A DNA stretch of 49,328 nucleotides from CAZOVK01 sp964583165 (GTDB taxonomy: Bacteria > Bacillota > Clostridia > Lachnospirales > WRAX01): NCBI GenBank assembly GCA_964583165.1, contig CAZOVK010000008.1, positions 1 to 49,328 of the forward strand, written 5' to 3'. This document shows, piece after piece, positions 26,547 through 34,173 of this stretch. Made by a program: the position numbers and the translations under genes. Below the pieces are notes generated by a model that worked only from the letters and a program-made list of their open reading frames with translations, did no database searches and was not told the DNA's origin. Position 1 is the first letter of the stretch; each line of letters starts with the position of its first letter.

Positions 26547-27935
26547 TTAAAACTCTGCGTTCTTTGCCGTGCGAGGGTAGGGGGTTACGTCACGGATGTT
26601 CGATACACCTGTCAGATACATAACGAGGCGTTCAAACCCTAGACCATAACCTGAATGTACACAACCGCCGAAGCGCCTAAGCTCCAAGTACCACCAATAA
26701 TCTTCCTTGTGAAGCCCCATTTCAGCAATGCGCTTTTCGAGCATGTCATAACGTTCTTCACGCTGACTGCCGCCAATTATCTCGCCGATGCCGGGTGCGA
26801 GTAAGTCCATTGCCGCGACGGTTTTACCGTCATCGTTCATGCGCATGTAGAACGCCTTGATGTCTTTGGGATAATCGGTGACAAAGACGGGGCGTTTGAA
26901 GTGGATTTCCGCAAGGAAGCGTTCGTGCTCGGTCTGAATGTCCATGCCCCATGAAACGGGGTATTGGAATTCGGTTTTGGCTTCCTTCAAAATCTCAATC
27001 GCTTCTGTATAGGTCACATGGGCGAACTCTGATGTCGCAACATGCTGTAAGCGTTCAATCAAGCCCTTGTCAACGAAGTTGTTCAAAAACTCCATCTCTT
27101 CGGGGGCGTTTTCTAGCACGTAGTTGATGATGAACTTCGTCATTTCCTCGGCAATAGCCATGTTGTCAGTCAAATCAGCGAATGCGATTTCCGGCTCTAT
27201 CATCCAGAATTCGGCGGCGTGGCGCGTCGTGTTTGAGTTTTCAGCGCGGAAAGTCGGCCCGAACGTGTAGGTTTTGCCGAACGCCATCGCGAAGGTTTCA
27301 GCCTGAAATTGCCCTGTTACAGTCAGATATGATTGCCTGCCGAAGAAATCCTTGGAGTAATCTACGTTTTTCTCGGCATCAAGCGGCGGGTTCTTGGGGT
27401 CTAGCGTTGTAACAGAGAACATCTGCCCCGCGCCCTCAGCGTCACATGCCGTGATAATCGGCGAATGGCAATAGACATACCCGTTGTCATTGAAATACTT
27501 GTGGATGGCATATGCCGCGAGCGAGCGCACACGGAACACAGCTGAAAACATATTTGTACGAGGGCGCAAGTGGGCTATCGTACGTAAGTATTCCAGCGTG
27601 TGGCGCTTCTTTTGAATCGGGTAGTCTTCGGGTGAGTCGCCGAGAATCTCGATAGCCTCGGCCTTCAGCTCAAATGGCTGTTTCGCGCCCGGGCTTTCGA
27701 CAACTTCACCCGTGACGACCATGCTTGAACCCAAGCCAATCTTCGCAATATCCGCAAAGTTGCTTAGATTATTGGCAAACACCACCTGTATATTCTTAAA
27801 ATAACTGCCGTCGTTCAGCTCAATGAAGCCGAAACTTTTGTTATCGCGGACTGTGCGAACCCAGCCGTGAAGCGTCACGGTCTGACCCAAAAAGTCAGCC
27901 GTCTTTCGGTAAATGTCCTTGACAGTAGCCCTCAT
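26547..27935 (-). CDS. asnS: Asparaginyl-tRNA synthetase
   Basis: A full-length class IIb synthetase of 462 aa that charges tRNA-Asn in the cytosol. An N-terminal OB-fold anticodon-binding domain (about 1-105; VTLHGWVRTVRDNKSFGFIE) is followed by the catalytic core with motif 2 FRAENSNTTRHAAEFWM and motif 3 YGLGFERLVMYLTG. The length is that of bacterial AsnS. AAGAAGGAGGAAAGC gives a strong ribosome binding site. The 5' leader from the promoter at 27996 is only about 55 nt, too short for a T-box, so tRNA-sensing control is not visible. Confidence 0.97.
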   Translation of the reverse strand: MRATVKDIYRKTADFLGQTVTLHGWVRTVRDNKSFGFIELNDGSYFKNIQVVFANNLSNFADIAKIGLGSSMVVTGEVVESPGAKQPFELKAEAIEILGDSPEDYPIQKKRHTLEYLRTIAHLRPRTNMFSAVFRVRSLAAYAIHKYFNDNGYVYCHSPIITACDAEGAGQMFSVTTLDPKNPPLDAEKNVDYSKDFFGRQSYLTVTGQFQAETFAMAFGKTYTFGPTFRAENSNTTRHAAEFWMIEPEIAFADLTDNMAIAEEMTKFIINYVLENAPEEMEFLNNFVDKGLIERLQHVATSEFAHVTYTEAIEILKEAKTEFQYPVSWGMDIQTEHERFLAEIHFKRPVFVTDYPKDIKAFYMRMNDDGKTVAAMDLLAPGIGEIIGGSQREERYDMLEKRIAEMGLHKEDYWWYLELRRFGGCVHSGYGLGFERLVMYLTGVSNIRDVTPYPRTAKNAEF

Positions 27936-27948
27936 GCTTTCCTCCTTC

Positions 27949-27977
27949 TTTACAAAAATGAAAAATTGGTATATTAT
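27949..27977 (+). promoter_or_regulatory. Promoter of the DUF2161 gene
   Basis: TTTACA (27949-27954), 17 bp, TATTAT (27972-27977), giving a leader of about 60 nt to ATG 28045. It points away from and overlaps the asnS leader. Confidence 0.6.
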
Positions 27978-27995
27978 CCCTTATGGGATTATCTG

Positions 27996-28024
27996 ATTAT
28001 ATCAGCTTGCGGCGGCGTTTGCAA
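27996..28024 (-). promoter_or_regulatory. asnS promoter with inverted repeat over the -35 box
   Basis: On the minus strand, TTGCAA (28019-28024), 17 bp, TATAAT (27996-28001). A perfect 7-bp inverted repeat (AGCTTGC 28004-28010 / GCAAGCT 28021-28027) spans the -35 box and spacer, a possible operator. Confidence 0.75.
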
Positions 28025-28044
28025 GCTATTTCTGAGGGGATTTT

Positions 28045-28785
28045 ATGTTTCGTGAAGCTGACATGTATGAGCCGGTGAAGGCGCTCTTGGAGAAGCAAAA
28101 TTACGAGGTGCATGGTGAGGTAGGGTATTGTGATGTTGTGGCGCGTGACGGAGAACAGGTTATAGTAGTAGAGATGAAGAAGCATTTTAGCAGTGACTTA
28201 CTCATGCAGGCGTTGAAACGGCAGAAACTGACTGAGCATGTGTATGTCGCAATCCCGCGCCCTAAGCGAACTTCGGGTGAGCATTACAAGGGTATGTTGG
28301 AGTTGTGCAAGCGGTTGGAAATTGGTCTGATACTGGTTGCGCTAGATTCGCCGGTGCAATATGCACAGATAGTGCTCTTTCCGGGTGGAAGCGTGGCTAA
28401 TAAGATTACGAAAATCGGCAAGCGTAAGCGTGAAGCGCTTAAAAAGGAGATGAACGGGCGCACGAGCGACCAAAACAGGGGAGGGAGCACGCGCACAAAG
28501 CTTTCTACGGCGTATCGCGAAAAGTGCATTTACATAGCCTGTGTTCTGGCGGCTTATGGGGCACAAAGCCCAGCCGATTTGCGCAATCTATATGGCTGTG
28601 ACAAAACGGCGGCCTCTATTTTAAGTAGCAACTATTATATGTGGTTCACCCGTGTGGAAAAGGGGATTTATGCGCTGTCAGAAGTAGGCATGGAGATGTT
28701 GCAAAACCCCGATTTTCCCGAATTAGTGGAATATTATCGTGAAAAGGCACGTAGTACTTTAGTTGACAATAATAGTTTACTGTAA
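28045..28785 (+). CDS. DUF2161-type PD-(D/E)XK nuclease-like protein
   Basis: A 246-aa protein. The first 60 residues carry a PD-(D/E)XK-type core: Asp30 in GYCDVVARDG, then Glu43 and Lys45 in VVEMKKHF, as in DUF2161 proteins. A basic, Arg/Lys-rich linker (about 125-150) leads to a C-terminal helical part with winged-helix character (SPADLRNLYGCDKTAASIL ... GIYALSEVG). It may bind or cut DNA, but no activity is established for the family to my knowledge. GAGGGG precedes the ATG. Its 3' end overlaps the convergent LysM-CAP gene by 9 bp. It is a stand-alone gene with its own promoter; no methylase partner is near. Confidence 0.75.
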   Translation: MFREADMYEPVKALLEKQNYEVHGEVGYCDVVARDGEQVIVVEMKKHFSSDLLMQALKRQKLTEHVYVAIPRPKRTSGEHYKGMLELCKRLEIGLILVALDSPVQYAQIVLFPGGSVANKITKIGKRKREALKKEMNGRTSDQNRGGSTRTKLSTAYREKCIYIACVLAAYGAQSPADLRNLYGCDKTAASILSSNYYMWFTRVEKGIYALSEVGMEMLQNPDFPELVEYYREKARSTLVDNNSLL

Positions 28786-29391
28786 ATCAACCTCGACGAA
28801 TAGCACGCTCCACGTAAACTCTTTACCGCGGGCTACGCCTACACCCATATCTGTATAACGCGGGTTAAGAATATTCTGAAATTCCTCGTCGAACTGGAGC
28901 CACGCCTTCATAACCTCGTCAGCATTCATATAACCATAAGCGATATTCTCGGCGGCCGATTGTGCGGGGATTTTGAACAGCTTCATCATATCAAACGTCG
29001 TGCCATAGGTCAGAGAAGTGCGGCTGTAGTGCGCGGTTTCGTTCATGTCCTCGGCTTTAATGCGTGCCAGACGTGCCAGTTGCCAGTTGATATGAATGGG
29101 TTCTACGCCGTTTAATACACGGAAGTCATTGATAAGTTTGGCAAGCGTCATTTCCAGCTTATCAGATTCTTCATCACGCGGCGGAATGATAAGCTTTTCA
29201 CCCACGCGAAGAACATCAGGGTCAGCTATATGTGGATTCAGTTTCATCAACTCTTTCAGCCCAACTTTGAGCTTGACCGCGACTTTCCAGAGAGTGTCAC
29301 CATCTTGAACCGTATAAACACCGTCATCAGCATAACAGGTGAAGCTGAACAGGCAAAGCAGACATAATAACATTACGGTAAACCTTTTCAT
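28777..29391 (-). CDS. Secreted LysM-CAP domain protein
   Basis: A 204-aa secreted protein: signal peptide (about 1-22), one LysM (about 25-70; YTVQDGDTLWKVA ... LRVGEKLIIPP) that binds peptidoglycan or chitin-like glycans, and a CAP/SCP domain (about 80-204). The CAP part has LARIKAEDMNETAHYSR (family His), AAENIAYGY and a late VGVARGKEFTWSVLFVEV strand. Such YkwD/SafA-like combinations occur at the wall or spore coat of Firmicutes; the exact role is unknown. ATG 29391 is preferred to 29397 since GAGG is 7 nt from it. Confidence 0.88.
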   Translation of the reverse strand: MKRFTVMLLCLLCLFSFTCYADDGVYTVQDGDTLWKVAVKLKVGLKELMKLNPHIADPDVLRVGEKLIIPPRDEESDKLEMTLAKLINDFRVLNGVEPIHINWQLARLARIKAEDMNETAHYSRTSLTYGTTFDMMKLFKIPAQSAAENIAYGYMNADEVMKAWLQFDEEFQNILNPRYTDMGVGVARGKEFTWSVLFVEVDLQ

Positions 29392-29458
29392 ATTCATACC
29401 TCGTTTTTGCTTAGTATCTCAAAAATTAAAACAAATAATCGCACAAGATTGAAAAATG

Positions 29459-29467
29459 TGTTATAAT
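29459..29467 (+). promoter_or_regulatory. Extended -10 promoter of the ZapA gene
   Basis: TGTTATAAT: a perfect TATAAT at 29462-29467 preceded by TG. There is no good -35 box at 17 bp, as is common with extended -10 promoters. Confidence 0.55.
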
Positions 29468-29506
29468 GAGGAACATGCTGAAACTCACAAGAACGGGGGC
29501 GCGGAA

Positions 29507-30010
29507 ATGGACGAGAAGCCCAAAGAGAAACCTTTGGCCAGTGTCGAAACTGTTGTTAGCGGAGTGCGGATGAAACTGCTCACGACAGATGACCAGAGTT
29601 ACATAGATATGTTGGCGGGCAGGATTAACGCGATAATTAACACTTTCCCGGCTGTGCGCCCGTCACAGGGCGTTGATTTGCCGCATAAGCTCATACTTGC
29701 GGCGCTGGTTATTGCTGATGAAGCCTATAAGAGTGAGCAGGACATCCGCGAGCGCGAGCGCGCTCTTGCCGCGTCTGAAAGAGAAGCGGACTTGCGGATT
29801 AGCGAGTTGACATCCGAGATGGCTAAAGAACGAACAGCAAGCAAGCGCGAGATTGACAAGCTTACGAAACAATACAATGAAGCCTGTTCGGCGTTGGAAC
29901 AGGCAATCAAGGAAAAGGCGATTTTGTTGCGTGAATACGACACAGCGCGGCGCGAAGCGGACAATCTTAGGCGCGAACTGAAAGATTTTGTTGATACATT
30001 CCCTAAATAG
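29507..30010 (+). CDS. zapA: Cell division protein ZapA-like
   Basis: A 167-aa protein. Residues about 12-90 match ZapA: a short beta hairpin (VETVVSGVRMKLLTTDDQSY), a helix (IDMLAGRINAIINTF) and KLILAALVIADEAYK. The rest (about 88-167) is a highly charged coiled coil (EREADLRISELTSEMAKER and onward), longer than in E. coli ZapA but usual in clostridia. ZapA crosslinks FtsZ filaments at the division ring. ATG 29507 is preferred, just after GGGGGCGCGG; an upstream frame start at 29456 lies at the -10 box and is not used. Confidence 0.85.
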   Translation: MDEKPKEKPLASVETVVSGVRMKLLTTDDQSYIDMLAGRINAIINTFPAVRPSQGVDLPHKLILAALVIADEAYKSEQDIRERERALAASEREADLRISELTSEMAKERTASKREIDKLTKQYNEACSALEQAIKEKAILLREYDTARREADNLRRELKDFVDTFPK

Positions 30011-30025
30011 AATAACGCGAATGAG

Positions 30026-31162
30026 CTAAAACACTAGGTCGAACAGCTTCTGACGCACGCCGTATTCACGCATGAGCCGCAGTGTTTCTTCTGACGGGGT
30101 GGTGCGTGGGGCGTGGGTCTTGATTGCGCGTATTAAGATGTTTTTCGCTGTGTGCTCCATGTCGATAAACTCCATGACTGTTGTCTTATACCCTAAGTCA
30201 GTCAGAACTTGGGCGCGGATTGCGTCAGTCAAGAGTGCGGCGAAGCGTTCACGAAGAATGCCGTGTTTGAGCAATGGGCTGAGCGCGGCATTTTCTATTT
30301 GAGGGTTCAATTCATGTTGACAACAAGGCACTGACAGGATAACACGCGCATTGCGCGACACGGCCTTGTGCAACGCGAAGTCTGTCGCTGTGTCGCAAGC
30401 GTGGAGGGTCACGACCATATCCCAGTTGAAGTTAGACTCAAACTGTTCGATATCGCCGTTTATGAACTCCAAATTAGAATAGCCGAGTTTATCCGCAAGT
30501 TTTGAACAGCGTTCAATGACATCTTTTTTCAAGTCAAGCCCAACAATTTTGACATTCTTATGACACACTTGGTTAAAATAATAATAAAGCGCAAAGGTGA
30601 GGTAACTCTTGCCACAGCCGAAGTCTACAATTTGCGCGTTGTCGGGTAATGAATCGGCTACGTCAGCGATAAACTCAAGAAAGCGGTTAATTTGTCTGAA
30701 TTTTTTCTGATAATCATTCTTAACGATACCCGTTTCTGTCATAACACCCAGCTCAACCAGAAAATCAGCGGGTTCGCCATCCGAAATGATGTAATTCTTT
30801 CGGCGGTTATGCTCATCAGTCGCTGTTTTAGTTGCTTGCTTAACTTGTACACGTTTAATGGTACATTGACCCGTTTTATTACGTAAAATATGCACAGTCT
30901 GATTTTCGGCGGTTATGTCACAAGACTTAAAACCCATGTTCCATAACTCCAAAAGCCGCGCCGCTAAACTGCCTGTATTGTCGAAGTTTTCATGCTTTAC
31001 CTGTGTTCCGCTATAAATGGCGGCTTGATAACCAGCCCCATACCGCTTTACAGTAATCTTTTTTATGTCAACCTTGCCTATAGGCTGAGCGAAAGTGAGT
31101 GTAATGAAGCCGTTTTGTGCCGCTTCTGTTATCTCACGCAAAGCCGCTGAAAAATCCTGCAT
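30026..31162 (-). CDS. SAM-dependent methyltransferase (class I)
   Basis: A 378-aa protein. A mixed N-terminal domain (about 1-120) with no clear name precedes a Rossmann-type methyltransferase: SAM-binding motif I IVDFGCGKSYLTFALYYYF, acidic loop VGLDLKKD, then INGDIEQF and VVTLHACDTATDFAL. The C-terminal part has ILSVPCCQHELNPQI, a motif seen in the Methyltransf_32 group, whose members modify RNA or small molecules; the substrate is unknown. ATG 31162 is chosen because AAAGGA lies about 9 nt upstream; an earlier GTG would overlap the divergent DUF2225 gene. It converges with zapA with only 15 bp between. Confidence 0.82.
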   Translation of the reverse strand: MQDFSAALREITEAAQNGFITLTFAQPIGKVDIKKITVKRYGAGYQAAIYSGTQVKHENFDNTGSLAARLLELWNMGFKSCDITAENQTVHILRNKTGQCTIKRVQVKQATKTATDEHNRRKNYIISDGEPADFLVELGVMTETGIVKNDYQKKFRQINRFLEFIADVADSLPDNAQIVDFGCGKSYLTFALYYYFNQVCHKNVKIVGLDLKKDVIERCSKLADKLGYSNLEFINGDIEQFESNFNWDMVVTLHACDTATDFALHKAVSRNARVILSVPCCQHELNPQIENAALSPLLKHGILRERFAALLTDAIRAQVLTDLGYKTTVMEFIDMEHTAKNILIRAIKTHAPRTTPSEETLRLMREYGVRQKLFDLVF

Positions 31163-31188
31163 TTGGTCTTTCCTTTCAATGAAAATTC

Positions 31189-31197
31189 TGATATAAT
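31189..31197 (+). promoter_or_regulatory. Extended -10 promoter of the DUF2225 gene
   Basis: TGATATAAT with a perfect TATAAT at 31192-31197 lies about 42 bp before the ATG. A -35 box is not clear. Confidence 0.45.
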
Positions 31198-31238
31198 CAT
31201 AGTAGAACACGCGGGGATACCCGAAATCGGAGGCAATA

Positions 31239-32096
31239 ATGTCCCAGTTATTTGACAAGCTAGGCGCGTTTGGTCTAAAAACCGAAGAACTCAAGAACGT
31301 CACGCTCGACGACCCAAAAAAAGCAGGCGGGGCGGCGGGCGCCGCAGGGGCACCGGCTCTTAACTTAAATGACTACGTTTTCAAGCGCACATTCTCATGC
31401 CCTGTCTGTGGCAAGGATTTTGAAAACGCCGTCGTTCGTGGCAGTCGTGTGCGGCTCATCAATACGGACACTGACCTAAAGCCACTCTATGAACCCGTTG
31501 ACCCGCTCTATTATGATGTAGCGCTCTGCACACATTGTGGTTACGCGGCGACGCTCGCGGGCTTTTCAAAGATTTCTGACAATGCCGCGGATGCCATCAA
31601 AGCCCAACTCTCAACTAAATTCGTACCTAAAACATATCCTTTGATATACTCGTTCGCCGAAGCTATTGAGCGTTACCAACTCGCTTTGCTCTGTTCTGTC
31701 ATCAAGAATGGCAAGAACAGCGAAAAGGCATATCTCTGCTTGAAACTCTCGTGGCTCAGCCGCGACGCGAAGATGCCTGACCGTGAAAAGCTCTATCAAC
31801 AACACGCGCTGAAGATGTTCATGGTGGCTTATGAAAACGAGAACTTCCCAATTTGTGGTATGGACTCGCCAACGCTGTCGTATCTCATTGGCGAACTCGC
31901 GCGGCGTGTCGGTGAATATGACACGGCTTACCAATTTATCGGGCGCGTCATCAACACACGCGGCATCAACGCACGCCTAAAAGACCGCGCCATAGACATT
32001 AAGGACATGCTGGCGGCCGATAGGAAGAAAGCGGAGCAGGAGCAACAAACACAACAGCCACAACAGCCGGAGTCAACGGCAAAGAAGCCAAAGTAG
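31239..32096 (+). CDS. DUF2225 family zinc-ribbon protein
   Basis: A 285-aa cytosolic protein. A Gly/Ala-rich leader (about 28-38) precedes a zinc-ribbon-like pair, CPVCGKDF (about 53) and CTHCGYA (about 96), typical of DUF2225. The C-terminal half is helical and TPR-like (SEKAYLCLKLSWLSRDAKM, AYQFIGRVINTRG), ending in a Gln/Pro-rich tail (EQEQQTQQPQQPE). Function of the family is unknown. The start follows CGGAGGCA. A terminator sits directly after the stop. Confidence 0.88.
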   Translation: MSQLFDKLGAFGLKTEELKNVTLDDPKKAGGAAGAAGAPALNLNDYVFKRTFSCPVCGKDFENAVVRGSRVRLINTDTDLKPLYEPVDPLYYDVALCTHCGYAATLAGFSKISDNAADAIKAQLSTKFVPKTYPLIYSFAEAIERYQLALLCSVIKNGKNSEKAYLCLKLSWLSRDAKMPDREKLYQQHALKMFMVAYENENFPICGMDSPTLSYLIGELARRVGEYDTAYQFIGRVINTRGINARLKDRAIDIKDMLAADRKKAEQEQQTQQPQQPESTAKKPK

Positions 32097-32126
32097 GGGC
32101 GACCGATAGTCGCCCTTTTATTATTC
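32097..32126 (+). terminator. Intrinsic terminator after the DUF2225 gene
   Basis: GGGCGAC (32097-32103), 5-nt loop, GTCGCCC (32109-32115), then TTTTATTATT. The T-run runs into the stop of the convergent flavin-reductase-like gene. Confidence 0.85.
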
Positions 32127-33035
32127 CTTGCCGCTCTTGCGGCGTTCTTCGTTAATCTTCGCCATAACATCGCCGTCAATCAGTGTAATGTCGTGAGCCT
32201 TAGCATATTCAACACAGCCATTCAACACGGTTTTCAAAAACACGCGCGGTACACGTACAAGCGCCTTACAAGCGTCCTCGGTGAACTTAACATCCGGGTC
32301 GGTGCGGTTGGCGGCATACAAAACGGACTGTAAATCAGCTTCTTTACCGCGTGGCACTTGCATAGCCACGGGTTTACGGAACCGTGAATACCAAAAATTG
32401 GTACTGTCACGGTAACCCCAATCCACAGGCACAGACGGGAACACATTCGCCTTCACGCCGTCAATAATCGCCTTATGGTACTTGTCCTTCATCAAGATTT
32501 TGTCAATCCTTAAGATGAAAATCGCGCCATTGCGGCTTGTGATACCGTTGAAATCATGGTAGGGCGGTTCATAACCCTCAACACAGCCGGGTGCGTCGTC
32601 TTGCGCGTTGTCTAATTCGCGCATCCATGTACATTCGAACACTTGATAACTTTCGGCAACAACAAGCGGGCGCTTGCCCTCGGCAAGCCCCTTTTCTGGC
32701 GTGAAGATACAACCGCGCATCTTCTCTTCACTCGTTTCACCGGGGAAGCCCAGGCGAACGGTTTCTTTGAAATACCGTGGCTCATCAGTTATGAAATTCA
32801 GGCTACAAACGCCCGAACGCAATAGATTCTGAGCCGTGTTTGAGCTGTTACGGCACTCTAAAATCATGGCATAATAATCGCGCTCGGCGATATAATACGG
32901 GAAACAGAGAGAATATGAGCCAAGATTCGTCTTGCCGCTCTCTGTGAGCGTGCCGACAAGTATAGTCGGCATAGGATAGAAGGCCGAGGTTTGATAGAAG
33001 TTATCGACAATACGTAAATCCTTGAAGCTGGACAT
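32121..33035 (-). CDS. Flavin-reductase-like (FMN-binding split barrel) protein
   Basis: A 304-aa protein. Residues about 8-175 resemble the flavin-reductase-like domain: FYPMPTILVGTLTESGKTN, LGSYSLCFPYYIAERDYYA, SNTAQNLLRSGVCSLNF and a late NGAIFILRIDKILM strand. Such split-barrel proteins bind FMN and reduce flavins or small substrates with reduced nicotinamide. The C-terminal 120 residues (proto-PCE1ACC-like helices) are extra and unassigned. GGGGGATTAG precedes the ATG. The 72-aa membrane protein gene lies 10 bp upstream on the same strand, so the two are co-transcribed from 33310. Confidence 0.75.
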   Translation of the reverse strand: MSSFKDLRIVDNFYQTSAFYPMPTILVGTLTESGKTNLGSYSLCFPYYIAERDYYAMILECRNSSNTAQNLLRSGVCSLNFITDEPRYFKETVRLGFPGETSEEKMRGCIFTPEKGLAEGKRPLVVAESYQVFECTWMRELDNAQDDAPGCVEGYEPPYHDFNGITSRNGAIFILRIDKILMKDKYHKAIIDGVKANVFPSVPVDWGYRDSTNFWYSRFRKPVAMQVPRGKEADLQSVLYAANRTDPDVKFTEDACKALVRVPRVFLKTVLNGCVEYAKAHDITLIDGDVMAKINEERRKSGKE

Positions 33036-33045
33036 CTAATCCCCC

Positions 33046-33264
33046 TTACATAATTCTTGTAACCGTTGTGATAATCACAAGCGCGATGGCGACAAGCAAA
33101 ATCAATATAGCTATCGGGTGCGCCAGATTCATTGTCAAGCCATGGCCATATCGCTTAGGCACTATAAAGTTCGAGTCGTTTGGGTTAAAGTATGGGCCAA
33201 AATGCGATTCGCGGTATTCACGAACCTCTTCATGCGAATACGAGTGTTTCTCGCTATCTCTCAT
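33046..33264 (-). CDS. Small single-pass membrane protein
   Basis: An unrecognised 72-aa protein. The N-terminal 40 residues are charged and His/Tyr-rich (SYSHEEVREYRESHFGPYF). A single C-terminal membrane helix (about 47-69; HPIAILILLVAIALVIITTV) makes it look tail-anchored. ATG 33264 is chosen because GAGGGG lies 6 nt upstream. It heads the small operon with the flavin-reductase-like gene. Confidence 0.65.
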   Translation of the reverse strand: MRDSEKHSYSHEEVREYRESHFGPYFNPNDSNFIVPKRYGHGLTMNLAHPIAILILLVAIALVIITTVTRIM

Positions 33265-33281
33265 GCTAATCCCCCTCATAT

Positions 33282-33310
33282 ATAATACACCTAATCAAAC
33301 GATTTCTCAA
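33282..33310 (-). promoter_or_regulatory. Promoter of the small membrane protein operon
   Basis: On the minus strand TTGAGA (33305-33310), 17 bp, TATTAT (33282-33287). It lies back-to-back with the divergent promoter at 33320. Confidence 0.65.
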
Positions 33311-33319
33311 TAAAAATGT

Positions 33320-33348
33320 TTTACAAACGCGAGCCAAAGTCGTATAAT
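33320..33348 (+). promoter_or_regulatory. Promoter of the creatininase-M3-PatB-DUF4438 operon
   Basis: TTTACA (33320-33325), 17 bp, perfect TATAAT (33343-33348). The ribosome binding site GGGGTGGGA and ATG 33394 follow. Confidence 0.8.
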
Positions 33349-33393
33349 AAGCGTGTACAGATTTACTTACCAAAATCTGGGGGGTGGGATATT

Positions 33394-34173
33394 ATGGATA
33401 AATTTTTACGCTGGGAAAACCTGAGTTGGCCCGCGCTTAAAGAGCTAGCCGAACAGAACGCGATAGTGCTTCTGCCCGTGGGGGCGACAGAGGAACACGG
33501 CCCGCATATGCCAACCGGCACGGACACATTTTTGTCAACAACAGTTGCAAACATGGTGGCGGACGTTATGCAGAAAATTGGCAAGAAGGCGATTGTCGCG
33601 CCGTCAATCAACGTGGGCGTGTCAACTAACCTCATGAATTTCGCGGGCACAATGACGCTAAAGCCGTCAACACTCATGCTGGTTTTGAAGGACTATTGCG
33701 AGAGTATCGCGAGCCACGGTTTTCGGCGTATCTTCATTATAAATGGTCATGGCGGCAACACCGCGCCGATTAGGTTGGCGCTGGGCGATATCAACAAGAT
33801 GCTGGGTTTCAATGTGTTTTCAATGGATTATTATCGCTACCCCGGTTATAACGAACGTCACGCGGGTATTTATGAAACCCAACCCGGTATGGTTCATGGC
33901 TGTGAGGGAGAAACTAGCATGGTTATGGCCTATGATGAAGAGTTGGTGCTTTTGAATCACAAGGAACTTAAAGCCCCCGAAGTCGAAATCTTCTGGGCAG
34001 AGGCCGCCGGCATTATCAGCACATTCCGCGGCATTGAACATACCGCGCCACAAGGTTATCTGGGCAACCCATGCGCCGCCACGAAGGAGAAAGGCGAGCG
34101 CTTGTTCAACAAGGACGCAGAGATTATTGTATCTATTATATCTGATGAAAGACTATGGGAGGATAATGCATGA
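33394..34173 (+). CDS. Creatininase-family amidohydrolase
   Basis: A 259-aa cytosolic metal-dependent amidohydrolase. Creatininase motifs are clear: GATEEHGPHMPTGTD with the first metal ligands, IINGHGGNTAPI, and MVHGCEGETSMV with Glu and Gly-rich loop. Members open cyclic amides such as creatinine or act in tetrapyrrole and cofactor routes; the substrate here is unknown. ATG 33394 is preferred over the longer frame from 33316, which would start before the promoter. Its stop overlaps the next start (ATGA), coupling it to the M3 peptidase. Confidence 0.9.
   Translation: MDKFLRWENLSWPALKELAEQNAIVLLPVGATEEHGPHMPTGTDTFLSTTVANMVADVMQKIGKKAIVAPSINVGVSTNLMNFAGTMTLKPSTLMLVLKDYCESIASHGFRRIFIINGHGGNTAPIRLALGDINKMLGFNVFSMDYYRYPGYNERHAGIYETQPGMVHGCEGETSMVMAYDEELVLLNHKELKAPEVEIFWAEAAGIISTFRGIEHTAPQGYLGNPCAATKEKGERLFNKDAEIIVSIISDERLWEDNA

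Noticed and set aside
27936..28044. T-box leader for asnS
   Set aside because: The promoter leaves only about 55 nt of leader, with no T-box sequence or specifier stem.
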